Positions 1 to 9,184 of a DNA stretch of 55,475 nucleotides are shown here, one piece after another; position 1 is the stretch's first letter, and each line of letters starts with the position of its first letter. The notes beneath the pieces were generated by a model. That model searched no databases and was not told where the DNA came from. It was given only the letters and a program-made list of their open reading frames with translations. Origin of the DNA: Gemmataceae bacterium (GTDB lineage Bacteria > Planctomycetota > Planctomycetia > Gemmatales > Gemmataceae); contig SIAQ01000020.1 of NCBI GenBank assembly GCA_009697105.1, forward strand, positions 1 to 55,475. The letters run 5' to 3'. Both the position numbers and the translations under genes were made by a program.

Positions 1-1
1 G

Positions 2-463
2 CTTGCCGCCAAATCGAGCCGGCATTACAAGGCGTATGAAGGCATTCTCGCCGGCTATATCGCGCTGCGTCCAAACGACGGCTGGGCGCTTACCGAACAG
101 CTCATCGCCGACCCGAAGACCGAATTCCTCGTGCGCTACGCCGCCATGCGAACGCTGCGGTTTTTCTATAACGCTCGGCCCGAAGAAACCGGTCCGCAAG
201 TGATGCGCGGCTGGGCACTGGCGTTGAAGCAGCCGGACGTCGCCGATGTCGCGATCAACGACCTGCGGAAATTCAAACGCTGGGAATACACGAAACAGGT
301 GCTTGCACTTTACGACCAACCCGGAGCGCAGTCGCCCATCGTGCGAGGCAGCATCGAACGCTACGCCATCGCGTGTCCATCCGCCGAGGCGAGGCCGCTC
401 GTCGAAGAGTTGCGCAAAAAGAACCCGGAGCTTGTCAAAGAACTCGAAGCGGATTTGAAGTAG
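2..463 (+). CDS. C-terminal part of a HEAT-like repeat protein (cut by window edge)
   Basis: The reading frame is open from base 2 to the TAG at 461-463, so the gene begins left of the window. The visible 153 residues are mostly helical, with Leu/Ala-rich stretches and a regular alternation of charged and hydrophobic residues. This looks like the end of a HEAT or TPR-like helical repeat protein. The first methionine (131) has no convincing ribosome site and the frame upstream of it reads like the same protein, so I treat it as internal. No catalytic motif is visible. A family-A palindrome follows directly and may act as its terminator. Confidence 0.6.
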   Translation, partial: LAAKSSRHYKAYEGILAGYIALRPNDGWALTEQLIADPKTEFLVRYAAMRTLRFFYNARPEETGPQVMRGWALALKQPDVADVAINDLRKFKRWEYTKQVLALYDQPGAQSPIVRGSIERYAIACPSAEARPLVEELRKKNPELVKELEADLK

Positions 464-468
464 CATCG

Positions 469-531
469 GTTTACGTTTAGCGCTCGCTGGACACTTGCCA
501 GCTCGGAATCCAACGAGCGCTAAACGTAAAC
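469..531. repeat. Family A intergenic palindrome (variant arm)
   Basis: Inverted repeat with arms GTTTACGTTTAGCGCTCG and its complement around a loop of about 27 bases. It shares the core TTAGCGCTCG with the other family A copies, but the outer arm is GTTTACG instead of GCTTGCGG. It lies between the HEAT-like gene and pepA. Confidence 0.85.
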
Positions 532-586
532 AATCGACTTATTATCGAATACATCTCGCAAATAAAACTATCGGTAGGAATCCATA

Positions 587-2062
587 ATGCACCTGTCTCT
601 GCAATCAACTCCACTGCATGAAATCGCTGCCGATTGGCTTGTGGTTGGCGTCTGGGAAAAAGATACGCTCTCGGAATCGGTTGCTCAGCTCGATGCCAAA
701 CTCGGCAGCCTCATCGCGCGACTTCGTGAGCAAGGCGACATCGTGGGAAAGGCCAAGGAGCTCACGCCGATCTATCAACCGACCGGCATCGCGGCAAAAC
801 GGCTTCTCGTCGTTGGCCTGGGGCCGCGCGATAAGGCCGATTTCGCGGGCGTCCTCGGCGCCTTTGCTGTGATGGCGAAGTCGCTGTCCGCCAAGGCCTG
901 TCCGCGTTTGGCGATTGCGCTGCCACAGGGATCGTCGCTTTCCGATGAAGCGGTGGTACAGGCGAGCGTGCACGGGCTTTTTCAGGGAACCAGCACGGCG
1001 GGATTGCGCAAGAGCAAGACCGAACGAACGCCGCCTGATGCGATCACCTTGCTGGCATCCAGTGCAAGCGGATCGCTGCATACAAGCCTTCGCCGCGCGG
1101 AGATCGAGGGCCGAGCTGCAAACCTGACACGCGAACTGGTCAATATGCCGCCGTGCGACATGTATCCCGAGTCGTTCGCCGAGCGTGCATCGACTATCGC
1201 GAACCAGGTTGGACTGACGGTGCGTGTGCTCGACGAATCACAGCTGCTGGCCGAACGCATGAACGCATTGCTCGCGGTGGCATGCGGGTCGGATCGTCCG
1301 CCGCGACTGGTGACACTCGAACATCGCCTGGGTGGTGCGAAGCCGACGCTCGCCCTGGTCGGCAAAGGCGTGACGTTCGACAGCGGCGGGTTGTCGCTGA
1401 AGAGCACCGAGCACATGATCGACATGAAGTGCGACATGGCCGGCGCCGCCACCGTCCTTGGCGCCATGCAAGCGATCGCCGAGCTGAAGCTGCCCGTCAA
1501 CGTCATCGGCATCATGGCGTTGGTCGAAAACATGCCAAGCGGCAAGGCGATGAAGCTCGGCGATGTGTTGAAGACGCGCAACGGCAAGACGATCGAGGTG
1601 CTCAACACCGACGCGGAAGGCCGACTGATTCTCGCCGATGCGCTGGCCTACGCCGTCGATCTCAAGGCCGCGAATATTGTCGATTTGGCCACGCTGACCG
1701 GCGCCTGTTTGGTTGCCCTCGGTTCCGATGTGGCGGGCCTGATGACGAACAATGCTGGCTGGGGCGCGAAGGTCTTGGCGGCGGGTGAAGCGGTCGGCGA
1801 AAGGGCCTGGCAGTTGCCGATGTTTCCACAGTATCGCGAGATGATCAAGAGCGACGTCGCCGACATGCGAAACACCGGCGGGTCGCGCTATGCCGGGGCG
1901 ATCTCGGCGGCGAAGCTGCTCGAAGAGTTCGTCGCCGACGTGCCGTGGGTGCATCTCGACATCGCTGGACCCGCATGGGCGGAACGCGAAAACGCCACGC
2001 GCGAATCCGGCGGCACGGGCAGCTTCGTGCGAACGTTGGTGGAACTGGCACGGACGTATTGA
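587..2062 (+). CDS. pepA: Leucyl aminopeptidase (M17 family)
   Basis: Cytosolic two-metal aminopeptidase that removes N-terminal residues from peptides. The protein has 491 residues, normal for PepA. The N-terminal macrodomain-like half (about 1-170) is followed by the catalytic half with GKGVTFDSGG at 259-268 (Lys260 and Asp265 as metal-site residues) and the M17 signature NTDAEGR at 340-346 (Asp342, Glu344, Arg346). All key residues are present, so it should be active. ATG at 587 follows a weak GGTAGGAAT site. It is convergent with the next gene, with a hairpin between them. Confidence 0.96.
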   Translation: MHLSLQSTPLHEIAADWLVVGVWEKDTLSESVAQLDAKLGSLIARLREQGDIVGKAKELTPIYQPTGIAAKRLLVVGLGPRDKADFAGVLGAFAVMAKSLSAKACPRLAIALPQGSSLSDEAVVQASVHGLFQGTSTAGLRKSKTERTPPDAITLLASSASGSLHTSLRRAEIEGRAANLTRELVNMPPCDMYPESFAERASTIANQVGLTVRVLDESQLLAERMNALLAVACGSDRPPRLVTLEHRLGGAKPTLALVGKGVTFDSGGLSLKSTEHMIDMKCDMAGAATVLGAMQAIAELKLPVNVIGIMALVENMPSGKAMKLGDVLKTRNGKTIEVLNTDAEGRLILADALAYAVDLKAANIVDLATLTGACLVALGSDVAGLMTNNAGWGAKVLAAGEAVGERAWQLPMFPQYREMIKSDVADMRNTGGSRYAGAISAAKLLEEFVADVPWVHLDIAGPAWAERENATRESGGTGSFVRTLVELARTY

Positions 2063-2087
2063 ACCTCATTCGCCGCTTAATCCACCG

Positions 2088-2122
2088 CAAGCCCGCGGGC
2101 GACGCAGGAGCCTGCGGGCTTG
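2088..2122. terminator. Bidirectional hairpin between convergent genes
   Basis: CAAGCCCGC pairs with GCGGGCTTG around a loop that itself is partly GC-rich. The position between the pepA stop (2062) and the stop of the opposite gene (2137) fits a shared terminator. There is no clear U-tract, so rho-independent action is uncertain. Confidence 0.5.
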
Positions 2123-2136
2123 GCGTGATTTCACAA

Positions 2137-2997
2137 TCACTTCAATTGCGATGTCAGCACGGTCCAGATATCGAGGCCGCCTTTGCCTCCGGGGCGATCG
2201 GAAACGAAGAACAACCGCGTGCCGTCGATCGTCAACGCCGGTTGCATGTCGGCATTCTTGCTTTCGGGATGATTGAGGCTCACGACCGGTTCCGGCTGCG
2301 ACCAGGCGTCGGTGACCTTGGCCCGCTTGCTGCGAAAGATGCCGAGTTTGCCGTTATCCAATGGTCCCTGCAAATACATGATCAGCGCGCTGCCGGCGAC
2401 AGTTGCGCGATGAAAGCCCGATGGAAAGCCGACTTCTTTGGCTTTGCCGATCGGCCCCGGCGTAGGCCCGTTGGCACCGAAGAGCTTCCAACCCTGCTTG
2501 GTTCGGCGACTGAAGTAAAACTCCTTGCCGCCGGGCGTGATCCACGGATAGAGTTCCGCCGCAGGTGAATTGATATCGCCAGCCACGAAGATTGGTTTTT
2601 GAAACCCGATCTGCATGGCGATGTCGAAATTCTTCAGCTTGGCGAACTTGTCGTCGGTGATTTCGTTCGTCGAAAAGTAGTATTTATCCCTGTGCATGAA
2701 CGGTGCACGCTCGTCGGCGCCTTTGTCATAGATGAACGGTTGGCCGGCGCCATATCCGACACCAGTGGCCAGCTTCTTCGACTTGTAAATATCATAACTG
2801 CCCTTTGCATTGGAAGCGTATAGCAGCACCGAGCCATCAGGCGTCGGACTGGGGTCTTCCTCGTCGTCGGCGGTGTTGAGCTTGTCGAGGTTGATCGCCC
2901 TGGCGAGCACGACTTTCTCGCTGGCATCAATTTCGTGAAGGCCAAGGAATGTCAGCGTGATGATGCAAAAACTCGCGAAAACACCTGCATATTTCAT
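2137..2997 (-). CDS. Secreted PD40/TolB-like beta-propeller protein
   Basis: 286 residues. An N-terminal hydrophobic segment (about 4-22) looks like a signal peptide. The body carries WD40-like PD40 repeats of the TolB type: DPSPTPDGSVLLYAS near residue 47, WITPGGKEFYFSRR near 150, and LTIDGTRLFFVSDRPGG near the C terminus. Such repeats form a beta-propeller and in planctomycetes are common in exported proteins of unknown role. Start ATG at 2997 has GAAGGA upstream. No enzymatic domain is visible; binding of a sugar or protein ligand is only a guess. Confidence 0.8.
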   Translation of the reverse strand: MKYAGVFASFCIITLTFLGLHEIDASEKVVLARAINLDKLNTADDEEDPSPTPDGSVLLYASNAKGSYDIYKSKKLATGVGYGAGQPFIYDKGADERAPFMHRDKYYFSTNEITDDKFAKLKNFDIAMQIGFQKPIFVAGDINSPAAELYPWITPGGKEFYFSRRTKQGWKLFGANGPTPGPIGKAKEVGFPSGFHRATVAGSALIMYLQGPLDNGKLGIFRSKRAKVTDAWSQPEPVVSLNHPESKNADMQPALTIDGTRLFFVSDRPGGKGGLDIWTVLTSQLK

Positions 2998-3017
2998 TGG
3001 GTGTGAATCCTTCTCAA

Positions 3018-3160
3018 GTTGTCAGTTGTCAATTATCAGTTCTTCATAATGCTGCACGCGAGTGAGTTTGATTGATCCGAGCCTGAGCGCCAGCGAAGGG
3101 CATAGCTCGGCCCTTCGCTGGCGCTCAGGCTCGGACACCTGACACCTGACAACTGAGATT
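3018..3160. repeat. Family D palindrome flanked by GTTGTCAGTT-type repeats
   Basis: The palindrome at 3077-3135 pairs CCGAGCCTGAGCGCCAGCGA with its complement almost perfectly. On its left (3018-3043) is a tandem GTTGTCAGTTGTCA motif; on its right (3136-3157) is ACACCTGACACCTGACAACT, roughly the inverse of that motif. Together they form a nested inverted repeat of about 140 bases between two minus-strand genes. The GTTGTCAGTT motif recurs inside dnaE2. Confidence 0.8.
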
Positions 3161-3212
3161 TTATTGACGCCGCGAGAAGTGATTTTGTTCCGCCATCCGT
3201 AGACCGCATTCG

Positions 3213-4043
3213 CTATGGGTTGGTGGCCACGGTCGATTCGGCAGGCTGATAAGAAAACAGTCGCTCGCATGTCGCGTGATCCAATTCGCGATTGATGCTT
3301 GGCTCCAGAAACTCGACACGCAGGGAGGTTTGCGTTGATTGGTTCATTTCCACCGTCAGCCATTCGATGCGGATGGGCCAAAGGGTATTGGCGTGAAGGT
3401 ACACCTGGCAATAGCGAGGAGCACCAATCGCAAGCAGGTCGGGCGTCTGCGCTTTGTCGGGGAGAGTCACTTTGACGCGAATCACGGGTTCGTCGCTCAG
3501 CATTCCTGTCGCTAGCGTAGCGTTTACTAGGTGCGGCTGAATCTTTCGCAGCATCGCCACGGGGCCATCGCAACCAAGCCCGGCGAGGGAGTCTCGCTTG
3601 CCTGCATCGATTCCAGGCAACGGGTCAACGTCGGTCTTCGGTTGACAGCCGGGGATTTCACGCACCCGCGCAGCCACACGGCCATCGCTGACGACGAGTA
3701 TCGTGCCGGCGCCTATCGTCATTTCGAGCCGGGCACAATATTGCGGACCACGATGGAGCGTGCCCTCGGCGACAAAGCTCGACTGCGGCGTTTGCATCGT
3801 TTGGCGGATTTGCGTTTTTAGCCAGCGAACCTTGCTTGGACAAAGTGTCGCCAGCGATTTGGAAACGAGTTCGCCGGCGTTGACGCTGTCGCCAACGATG
3901 GACGGGTCAAGCGAGATCGTCTGCGCAACAAAAGTGGAGGCGGCGTTTTCGGAAGGTCGGGCGAGAGGGCCGGGCCAGGCACCAGTGAGAAATACGGTGC
4001 CGCCGAGAGCAAGGGCGATTACACAAAATACGCGAGAGGTCAT
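3213..4043 (-). CDS. Exported protein of unknown function, possibly LolA-like
   Basis: 276 residues with an N-terminal hydrophobic signal-like segment (about 5-24). The C-terminal two thirds have alternating polar and hydrophobic strands typical of a half-barrel, and a segment [15 protein letters not shown] followed by [15 protein letters not shown]. That layout resembles the LolA-like lipoprotein-carrier fold, in which a substrate model is compared with measured values, but I cannot confirm it. No catalytic motif was seen. The gene is divergent from the Pro-rich lipoprotein gene, with a 91-base shared upstream region. Confidence 0.6.
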   Translation of the reverse strand: MTSRVFCVIALALGGTVFLTGAWPGPLARPSENAASTFVAQTISLDPSIVGDSVNAGELVSKSLATLCPSKVRWLKTQIRQTMQTPQSSFVAEGTLHRGPQYCARLEMTIGAGTILVVSDGRVAARVREIPGCQPKTDVDPLPGIDAGKRDSLAGLGCDGPVAMLRKIQPHLVNATLATGMLSDEPVIRVKVTLPDKAQTPDLLAIGAPRYCQVYLHANTLWPIRIEWLTVEMNQSTQTSLRVEFLEPSINRELDHATCERLFSYQPAESTVATNP

Positions 4044-4084
4044 GTTAAAATTTTCCGGTTTTGACGAAAGTTCCGGTCGTGTGA

Positions 4085-4110
4085 TTGTCGAAGTTTACCT
4101 TAGCTATAAT
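4085..4110 (+). promoter_or_regulatory. Candidate sigma-70 promoter for the Pro-rich lipoprotein gene
   Basis: A perfect TATAAT lies at 4105-4110, 24 bases before the chosen ATG at 4135. The best -35 is TTGTCG at 4085-4090, but the spacing is only 14 bases, so the -35 assignment is weak. Transcription would start near 4117 with a short leader. Confidence 0.45.
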
Positions 4111-4134
4111 TCCGTCGCGCCCGAGGGTCTTTCC

Positions 4135-5997
4135 ATGAAACCGTTGAGCACTGGATCGCTGTTGTTACTGGTCGGCCTCTGTGGCTGCGTCAATATGGAC
4201 AGCAGCGCTCCCGAAACAGGCGGAGTTAGGCCCAACTACGGCAGAGTGCCCCCGCCGCCGATGGTTCCCGGCGTGAAAGGCCCGCAAGGCGAAGGCATTG
4301 CGATGGCTGCACCGTATAACATGGGGCGTCCGCCAAGTCAACAGGCAGCGACGGCGATGATGCGTAATCACATTTCAATGGACATGGTCCAGATGCATCA
4401 GCCCGGTATGCAGATGGGCGGCCCGCCAGGAATGGGGCTGCCACCAGGGATGCAGCCAAAATACATGCTGTCGCCTCTGGGTGTTCCCGGCATGCCCGGC
4501 ATGCCTGGCGGTATGCCAGGAATGCCGGGACCAGGCGGAATGCCCGGTGGGATGGCCGGGCCCGGTGCGATGCCTGGTGGGATGCCCGGTATGGGTGGTA
4601 TGCCGGGCGGGATGCCAGGCGGGATGCCTGGCGGCCCGAATCTGCTCATGACGAGCCTGAACTCGCCGCCGGGTGGTGGCGTGGTGCAAGCGCATATCCC
4701 GCCGGGCATGCCCACACAAGGCGGCGTCGTGCCTGCTCAGTTCGCGAATAGTTCACCCGTTGGCTCAATGTTTCCCGCGCAACGCACGCAGGTGTTTTTC
4801 ACGAAACCCGCAGGCATGAAAATTTTCTGGTTCTCGCAAGGTCCCGATGGCAAGCCGAGCTACTCGACGACGCCACTGGAAACGCCCGGTCGCTATAACT
4901 TCGCTCAGGGTGCGATCTATCGATTGAAGCTGACGCATATCCCCGGTCGGCCGGCATTGGAGCTTTATCCGACACTCGAGGTCGTACCGACGAGTCCGAA
5001 GACGAACGAATTTCTGGCGCACAACAGCGTGCCGATGGAGTTCACTGAGGACGACTTCAAGCAGGTCGTCGACCGCAACTACATCGTGAAAGTGATCTAC
5101 CTGCCCGATCCGCAGTTTCAGGAAGGCGCCGGCGTCGGGCCGGATGAGATCGTTTCGACGCGTCTCGAACCGGGCCAGGACCCGATTCAAGAAGCGCTGC
5201 GTCGTGGCAGCATCCTGTTGGTATTGCGTATTGGCAACATCGATCAGGGCCTGCATCATTCGCCGGGCATGGCCTCGCCAGGCCCGAACGGCGGCGGCGG
5301 TGTGCTGGGCGGAATTCCAGGTGGCGGGCAGATGAAGAAGCCGGGCTTTGGCGTGCCGCCGTTGTTTCAGGTTCCGACCGACACAACGCCGATCGCGCCG
5401 GGGTTTGGCACAAATCCGAAGGGTGGCAATCTTGCACCGAACCCAGGACTCAACCTTCCCGACGTACCGAGTCCGCTCGGCAACAAGAATGGCGCGAACA
5501 ATCCGGGCAACAAGCTTGTGATACCACCGCTGCCCAATGTGCCGGAAGGCACGCTGCCGACGCCGCGAGTTCTCCCGAAGGACCCGGTGAACATCGAGCC
5601 GAAGCTACTGATGCTGCCGTTGCTGCCGGAACGCAAGGATCCGGTGAACATCGAGCCAAAGCTACCGGACGTGCCGATAGTTCCGCAGTTACCGACGAAA
5701 CCGGAGGTAAAGGAAGGCGTCACGCCGCTGGTGCCAAGCATCACGATCCCGGGATTGCCGATGGAAAACAAAGGCACGACACCGTTCTCGCCGAAGACGC
5801 CAGCTGTGCCCTCGATCAACGCTCCATCATTACTGCCGTTGCCGGGCGAATTTGAAGGTGGCGCTGGTGTTGGCGTAGAGTCGAAGAACGCCCCACTGAT
5901 TTCGCTTCCGCCGCTGACACCGTTAGACGCTGGCGGTCTGGATCGTTCGGACCTGCCGCCGATCCCGACGGTGCCGTTTGGGGCAGGCAAGAAGTAG
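4135..5997 (+). CDS. Pro/Gly/Met-rich lipoprotein-like envelope protein
   Basis: 620 residues from ATG 4135, which I prefer because a signal peptide ending in LCGC (Cys18) follows it directly and a TATAAT lies just upstream. An open frame upstream to 3703 overlaps the divergent gene and is not needed. Residues about 85-175 are low-complexity PGM/GMPGG repeats. A folded region at about 215-370 (from [13 protein letters not shown] to LVLRIGNID) is shared with the next gene. The C-terminal half is Pro-rich with two copies of [10 protein letters not shown]. This suggests a surface or cell-wall-spanning protein. Function unknown. Confidence 0.75.
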   Translation: MKPLSTGSLLLLVGLCGCVNMDSSAPETGGVRPNYGRVPPPPMVPGVKGPQGEGIAMAAPYNMGRPPSQQAATAMMRNHISMDMVQMHQPGMQMGGPPGMGLPPGMQPKYMLSPLGVPGMPGMPGGMPGMPGPGGMPGGMAGPGAMPGGMPGMGGMPGGMPGGMPGGPNLLMTSLNSPPGGGVVQAHIPPGMPTQGGVVPAQFANSSPVGSMFPAQRTQVFFTKPAGMKIFWFSQGPDGKPSYSTTPLETPGRYNFAQGAIYRLKLTHIPGRPALELYPTLEVVPTSPKTNEFLAHNSVPMEFTEDDFKQVVDRNYIVKVIYLPDPQFQEGAGVGPDEIVSTRLEPGQDPIQEALRRGSILLVLRIGNIDQGLHHSPGMASPGPNGGGGVLGGIPGGGQMKKPGFGVPPLFQVPTDTTPIAPGFGTNPKGGNLAPNPGLNLPDVPSPLGNKNGANNPGNKLVIPPLPNVPEGTLPTPRVLPKDPVNIEPKLLMLPLLPERKDPVNIEPKLPDVPIVPQLPTKPEVKEGVTPLVPSITIPGLPMENKGTTPFSPKTPAVPSINAPSLLPLPGEFEGGAGVGVESKNAPLISLPPLTPLDAGGLDRSDLPPIPTVPFGAGKK

Positions 5998-6024
5998 CGG
6001 CATCCTCCATGGTTGTGGAAACGG

Positions 6025-6100
6025 AAGCCCAAGGGTGAGGTACTCCGAACCCTTGGGATATCGCGATCCCAGAGGTTCGGAGTACCTCACCGCTGGGCTT
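6025..6100. repeat. Family C palindrome, copy 1
   Basis: Arms AAGCCCAAGGGTGAGGTACT and, inverted, AGTACCTCACCGCTGGGCTT enclose CCGAACCCTTGG...GGTTCGG. A near-identical copy lies at 23703-23770 and a shortened one at 24748-24779. It sits between two paralogous genes and overlaps the false upstream extension of the second. Confidence 0.85.
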
Positions 6101-6129
6101 ACCTAATACCATCCATCCCGGAGCCGATC

Positions 6130-7620
6130 ATGCAGTTCTCGATTCGTGAACTTACCCTGCTGACCGTCTCCACTTTGACGCTCATCATCCTCGCCGCTTC
6201 GGCATCGGCACAGTTTCCGTACCACCCTGCCCTGCCGGCTCCACCGCCGCCTAGTCCGTTGATGTATCTGCGTTTCACGGGGCCGCCTGGGTCGAAGATC
6301 ACGATCTACCGCGGCGCCGATCAAGGCCAGATATTTGAATTGCCCTGCGTGCTTGGCTTCCGTCCAGGGTACTCGTACCGATTCGCGGTTTCGGATTTGC
6401 CGAACCTGCCACGTCGCGTCTTTTACCCATCCCTCGAAGTGCGAGGCTCGTTGGCGCTGCTGCCGAAGATGCGCAATGCCGACTTCCCGGCTCACATCAA
6501 CTTCACAGAGGATGAATTTGGCAAGACGATGCAGGGGATTTATGTGAAGAAAGTCGTCACGCTCGAACGCCCCGATCAAGCGTTGCCGATCGCGACCAAG
6601 CCCGATCAGCCCATCGAGATTCAGGTTGCGGGATCGCGCGATCCGGTCGTCGAAGCCGCCGAGCGAGGCCAACCGTTGGTGGTGTATCACGTCGGCCAGC
6701 GATTTATCACTCCGCAAGAGTTGAACGCGTTGGCCATTCCGGGCACGGTGCTGCTGCCCGGCGAGCGCGTCCTGGGTGCGCCGAGGCATCCGCCGTACCT
6801 GCTGTGGAACTGGTTTCCCGCGTACGATCCGTTGCACGGGCCGCGCCATCCGTCCGAATTCGTAACGCTCTACGACGGCGGCGACATCGGCATGCCGATC
6901 GGCATCAGTCGCGACCGCAAACTGAAGGGGTTAGATGCTACCGACACCGTTGGCGAGTATACCGACAGCCGTGGCGTGCCGCGTGTCGCCGTCTCGAACC
7001 GCGTCGGTCTCTGCGTGCCGCGCTTTATCCTCTTTCGCGGCGAGTATGCCCTGGGTGCGCAGGTTGCACGCCTTGGCCTGGAGAACAGACTTGCTGTCAA
7101 TGCGCCTGCGTCCGCGGTCGGTTTGTCGGCGCTGATGGATCATGCACAACAACAACATTCCGAATCCGTGCGATCACAGCTCCGCCTGAGCGGCACGTTC
7201 CAATCGTTGGCGACCTCTGTAACCGGACGTGTGCAGGGACTAGAAATCAAATCGTCACTGAAGTACACAGCTACGGTTGACGCAATCAAGAACAAACCGC
7301 GCGAAGGCGCCGCCGATGAACCCGATGGTCCGCTCGTCATCTTCAAGTGGCCGGAGAAAAGCGGCGTGAATGTCGGCGAAGTTGTGACGTTTTTTCTCAA
7401 ATATAGCAACTCCGGAGGACAACCGATCACCAACGTGGTTGTCTCCGACAGCCTCGGCGCACGCTTCGAGTACGTCAAAGGCAGCGCTCGCACGGATCGT
7501 GATGCGCTCTTCACCACGCAGCCAAACGAGGTCGCTTCGACCGTGTTGCGCTGGGAGTTTACCAGCCCGTTGCCGCCGCGCGAACACGGCCTGATCAGCT
7601 TCCAGGTGCGGGTGCGGTAA
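6130..7620 (+). CDS. Secreted protein with a shared beta domain and C-terminal DUF11 domain
   Basis: 496 residues from ATG 6130, preceded by GGAG at 6119-6122. An earlier in-frame ATG at 6013 would run through a palindromic repeat and is rejected. The signal peptide ends near ASA-Q (about 24). Residues about 35-210 match the folded part of the preceding protein: both contain the order KI-x-IY/WF, YPSLEV or YPTLEV, FTEDEF or FTEDDF, a repeated V-x-K segment and a DP-x-x-EA motif. The last 85 residues form a DUF11 domain (GEVVTFFLKYSNSGGQPITN...), a beta-sandwich found in bacterial surface proteins. Tandem paralog of the gene at 4135. Confidence 0.8.
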   Translation: MQFSIRELTLLTVSTLTLIILAASASAQFPYHPALPAPPPPSPLMYLRFTGPPGSKITIYRGADQGQIFELPCVLGFRPGYSYRFAVSDLPNLPRRVFYPSLEVRGSLALLPKMRNADFPAHINFTEDEFGKTMQGIYVKKVVTLERPDQALPIATKPDQPIEIQVAGSRDPVVEAAERGQPLVVYHVGQRFITPQELNALAIPGTVLLPGERVLGAPRHPPYLLWNWFPAYDPLHGPRHPSEFVTLYDGGDIGMPIGISRDRKLKGLDATDTVGEYTDSRGVPRVAVSNRVGLCVPRFILFRGEYALGAQVARLGLENRLAVNAPASAVGLSALMDHAQQQHSESVRSQLRLSGTFQSLATSVTGRVQGLEIKSSLKYTATVDAIKNKPREGAADEPDGPLVIFKWPEKSGVNVGEVVTFFLKYSNSGGQPITNVVVSDSLGARFEYVKGSARTDRDALFTTQPNEVASTVLRWEFTSPLPPREHGLISFQVRVR

Positions 7621-7706
7621 CGTAATTATCAAACAAGGGAGAACTTAGCCACAGATGAAACACGTTTGTGGTTCCTATCCGTGTTTGATCCGTAACCAGG
7701 AAATAT

Positions 7707-9053
7707 TCAACTCGACACGACGACCGCCGCGAGGTAGCAGCGCAGCTCGCAGAATACTTCGCCACAGCGTTCGCGCCAGTTCGCATCTTCCGATTTTCGG
7801 TGCGGCGAGCTCATAAGTACGGTGACGTGCAATAGGTTCGGCAGGGATGCGTTGTCACGGTGCAAATGCAGTTCGACATCGACGACAGTGCTTTTGCGGC
7901 CGATGCCCAGCCAAGAAAATACGCCTGCGCCTTCCTTGCCGCCGACACGCATTTTGATCTTCCCAGGCACACTTTCGAGGACCTCACCATTGTTGTCTTG
8001 AACAAATCCACGCAGTTTGAATGTGGCGATCGCATCGGGCATCCAGGCCTCGATCTCGTGAACAATTACCCCGGGACCGACGGTCGGCTTCGGAGCGGGG
8101 CCGAAGGCCGCCGGCACCAACTCCGGCGCCTCGTTCGATTGTGTCGCCGATACTTCCGGCTTGTCGCCCTGCATTTGCCGTCGATCGGCTTCGTGGTGAG
8201 CACGTTGAAAATCCTCCGCGAATGCGCGTGCACTGCTTGGTCGCTCGGCTGGGGTTTTCGCTAACGCTCGCATCACCACCGCTTCGACTTCGGCGGGCAC
8301 CCAATCCGTCGCACCCGCTTCTGCAAGGGTCGGCGGCGGTTCGGTCGCGCTCGCGAATAGCACATCCATCGTTTCATCCCTAACAAACGGCCGGCGTCCC
8401 GTCAGCAATTCATAGGTAATTACACCGATGCTGTATATGTCGCACCGGTGGTCCGTTTCCTCGCCACGCACCTGCTCCGGCGAAATGTACCCCGGCGCTC
8501 CCACGGCAAAGTCCAACCCCGTCTGCGATTGCTTGTGCATCAGCGCCGGGCCGGTCCCGGAGTCGATGAGTTTCGCCAGACCGAAATCCATGACCTTGAT
8601 CTTCTCATAAGGCGTTTCGGGATCGACAACCATTATGTTGGCAGGCTTGAGATCGCGATGAATCACACCCTCCTGGTGGGCCGCGAATAACGCCTCACAC
8701 AGTTGGCCGATCAATCGAACTGCACGTGGCGCCGACATGCGACCCGTACGATGCAGCAAGGTGTCCAGGCTGATGCCGCGGACATATTCCATGACAATGC
8801 ACGGCCCTTGCGGATCGTTAAGCGAGGCTTCAATTAGGGACACGATATACGGGTGCTGCAATCGGGCCATCAGGAACATTTCACGCTGAAAACGCTCGCG
8901 GAACTTTGGATCGTTGGCGATATGCTCGTGCATGACCTTGACGACGACCTGCCGGCCGAGATCGGTCTGCTTCGCAAGGTAAACCTTCCCCATGCCGCTC
9001 TCACCGAGAGGCTTTATTACGTCATATCGGCCTAAAAAAGTACGACCGGCCAT
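7707..9053 (-). CDS. Hanks-type serine/threonine protein kinase
   Basis: 448 residues from ATG 9053 (an in-frame GTG lies 9 bases upstream). The kinase domain fills residues 1-270: Gly-loop GESGMGKVY at about 17-25, Lys39 in VVKVM, Glu58, the catalytic loop HRDLKPANIM (Asp134), and DFG at 156-158. All catalytic residues are present. A variable linker is followed by a C-terminal region of about 110 residues with beta-strand character and no membrane helix, so the enzyme should be cytosolic, unlike many PknB-type receptors. Kinases of this kind are abundant in planctomycetes; the substrate is not evident from neighbours. Confidence 0.93.
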   Translation of the reverse strand: MAGRTFLGRYDVIKPLGESGMGKVYLAKQTDLGRQVVVKVMHEHIANDPKFRERFQREMFLMARLQHPYIVSLIEASLNDPQGPCIVMEYVRGISLDTLLHRTGRMSAPRAVRLIGQLCEALFAAHQEGVIHRDLKPANIMVVDPETPYEKIKVMDFGLAKLIDSGTGPALMHKQSQTGLDFAVGAPGYISPEQVRGEETDHRCDIYSIGVITYELLTGRRPFVRDETMDVLFASATEPPPTLAEAGATDWVPAEVEAVVMRALAKTPAERPSSARAFAEDFQRAHHEADRRQMQGDKPEVSATQSNEAPELVPAAFGPAPKPTVGPGVIVHEIEAWMPDAIATFKLRGFVQDNNGEVLESVPGKIKMRVGGKEGAGVFSWLGIGRKSTVVDVELHLHRDNASLPNLLHVTVLMSSPHRKSEDANWRERCGEVFCELRCYLAAVVVSS

Positions 9054-9184
9054 AGTGGTCACTCGTGGTGTTTGCGAGCATACGGAGCCTGTTCCAAGGA
9101 TAGGTCACAATTTGCAAACATGCTGTCGATTGAAACGGATATCGAAAAAACAGCGAGCGAAATGTATGGACAAAAAAACACTAA

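Noticed and set aside
3703-4134. N-terminal extension of the Pro-rich lipoprotein
   Set aside because: It overlaps the divergent exported-protein gene and precedes an intact signal peptide and the TATAAT box.
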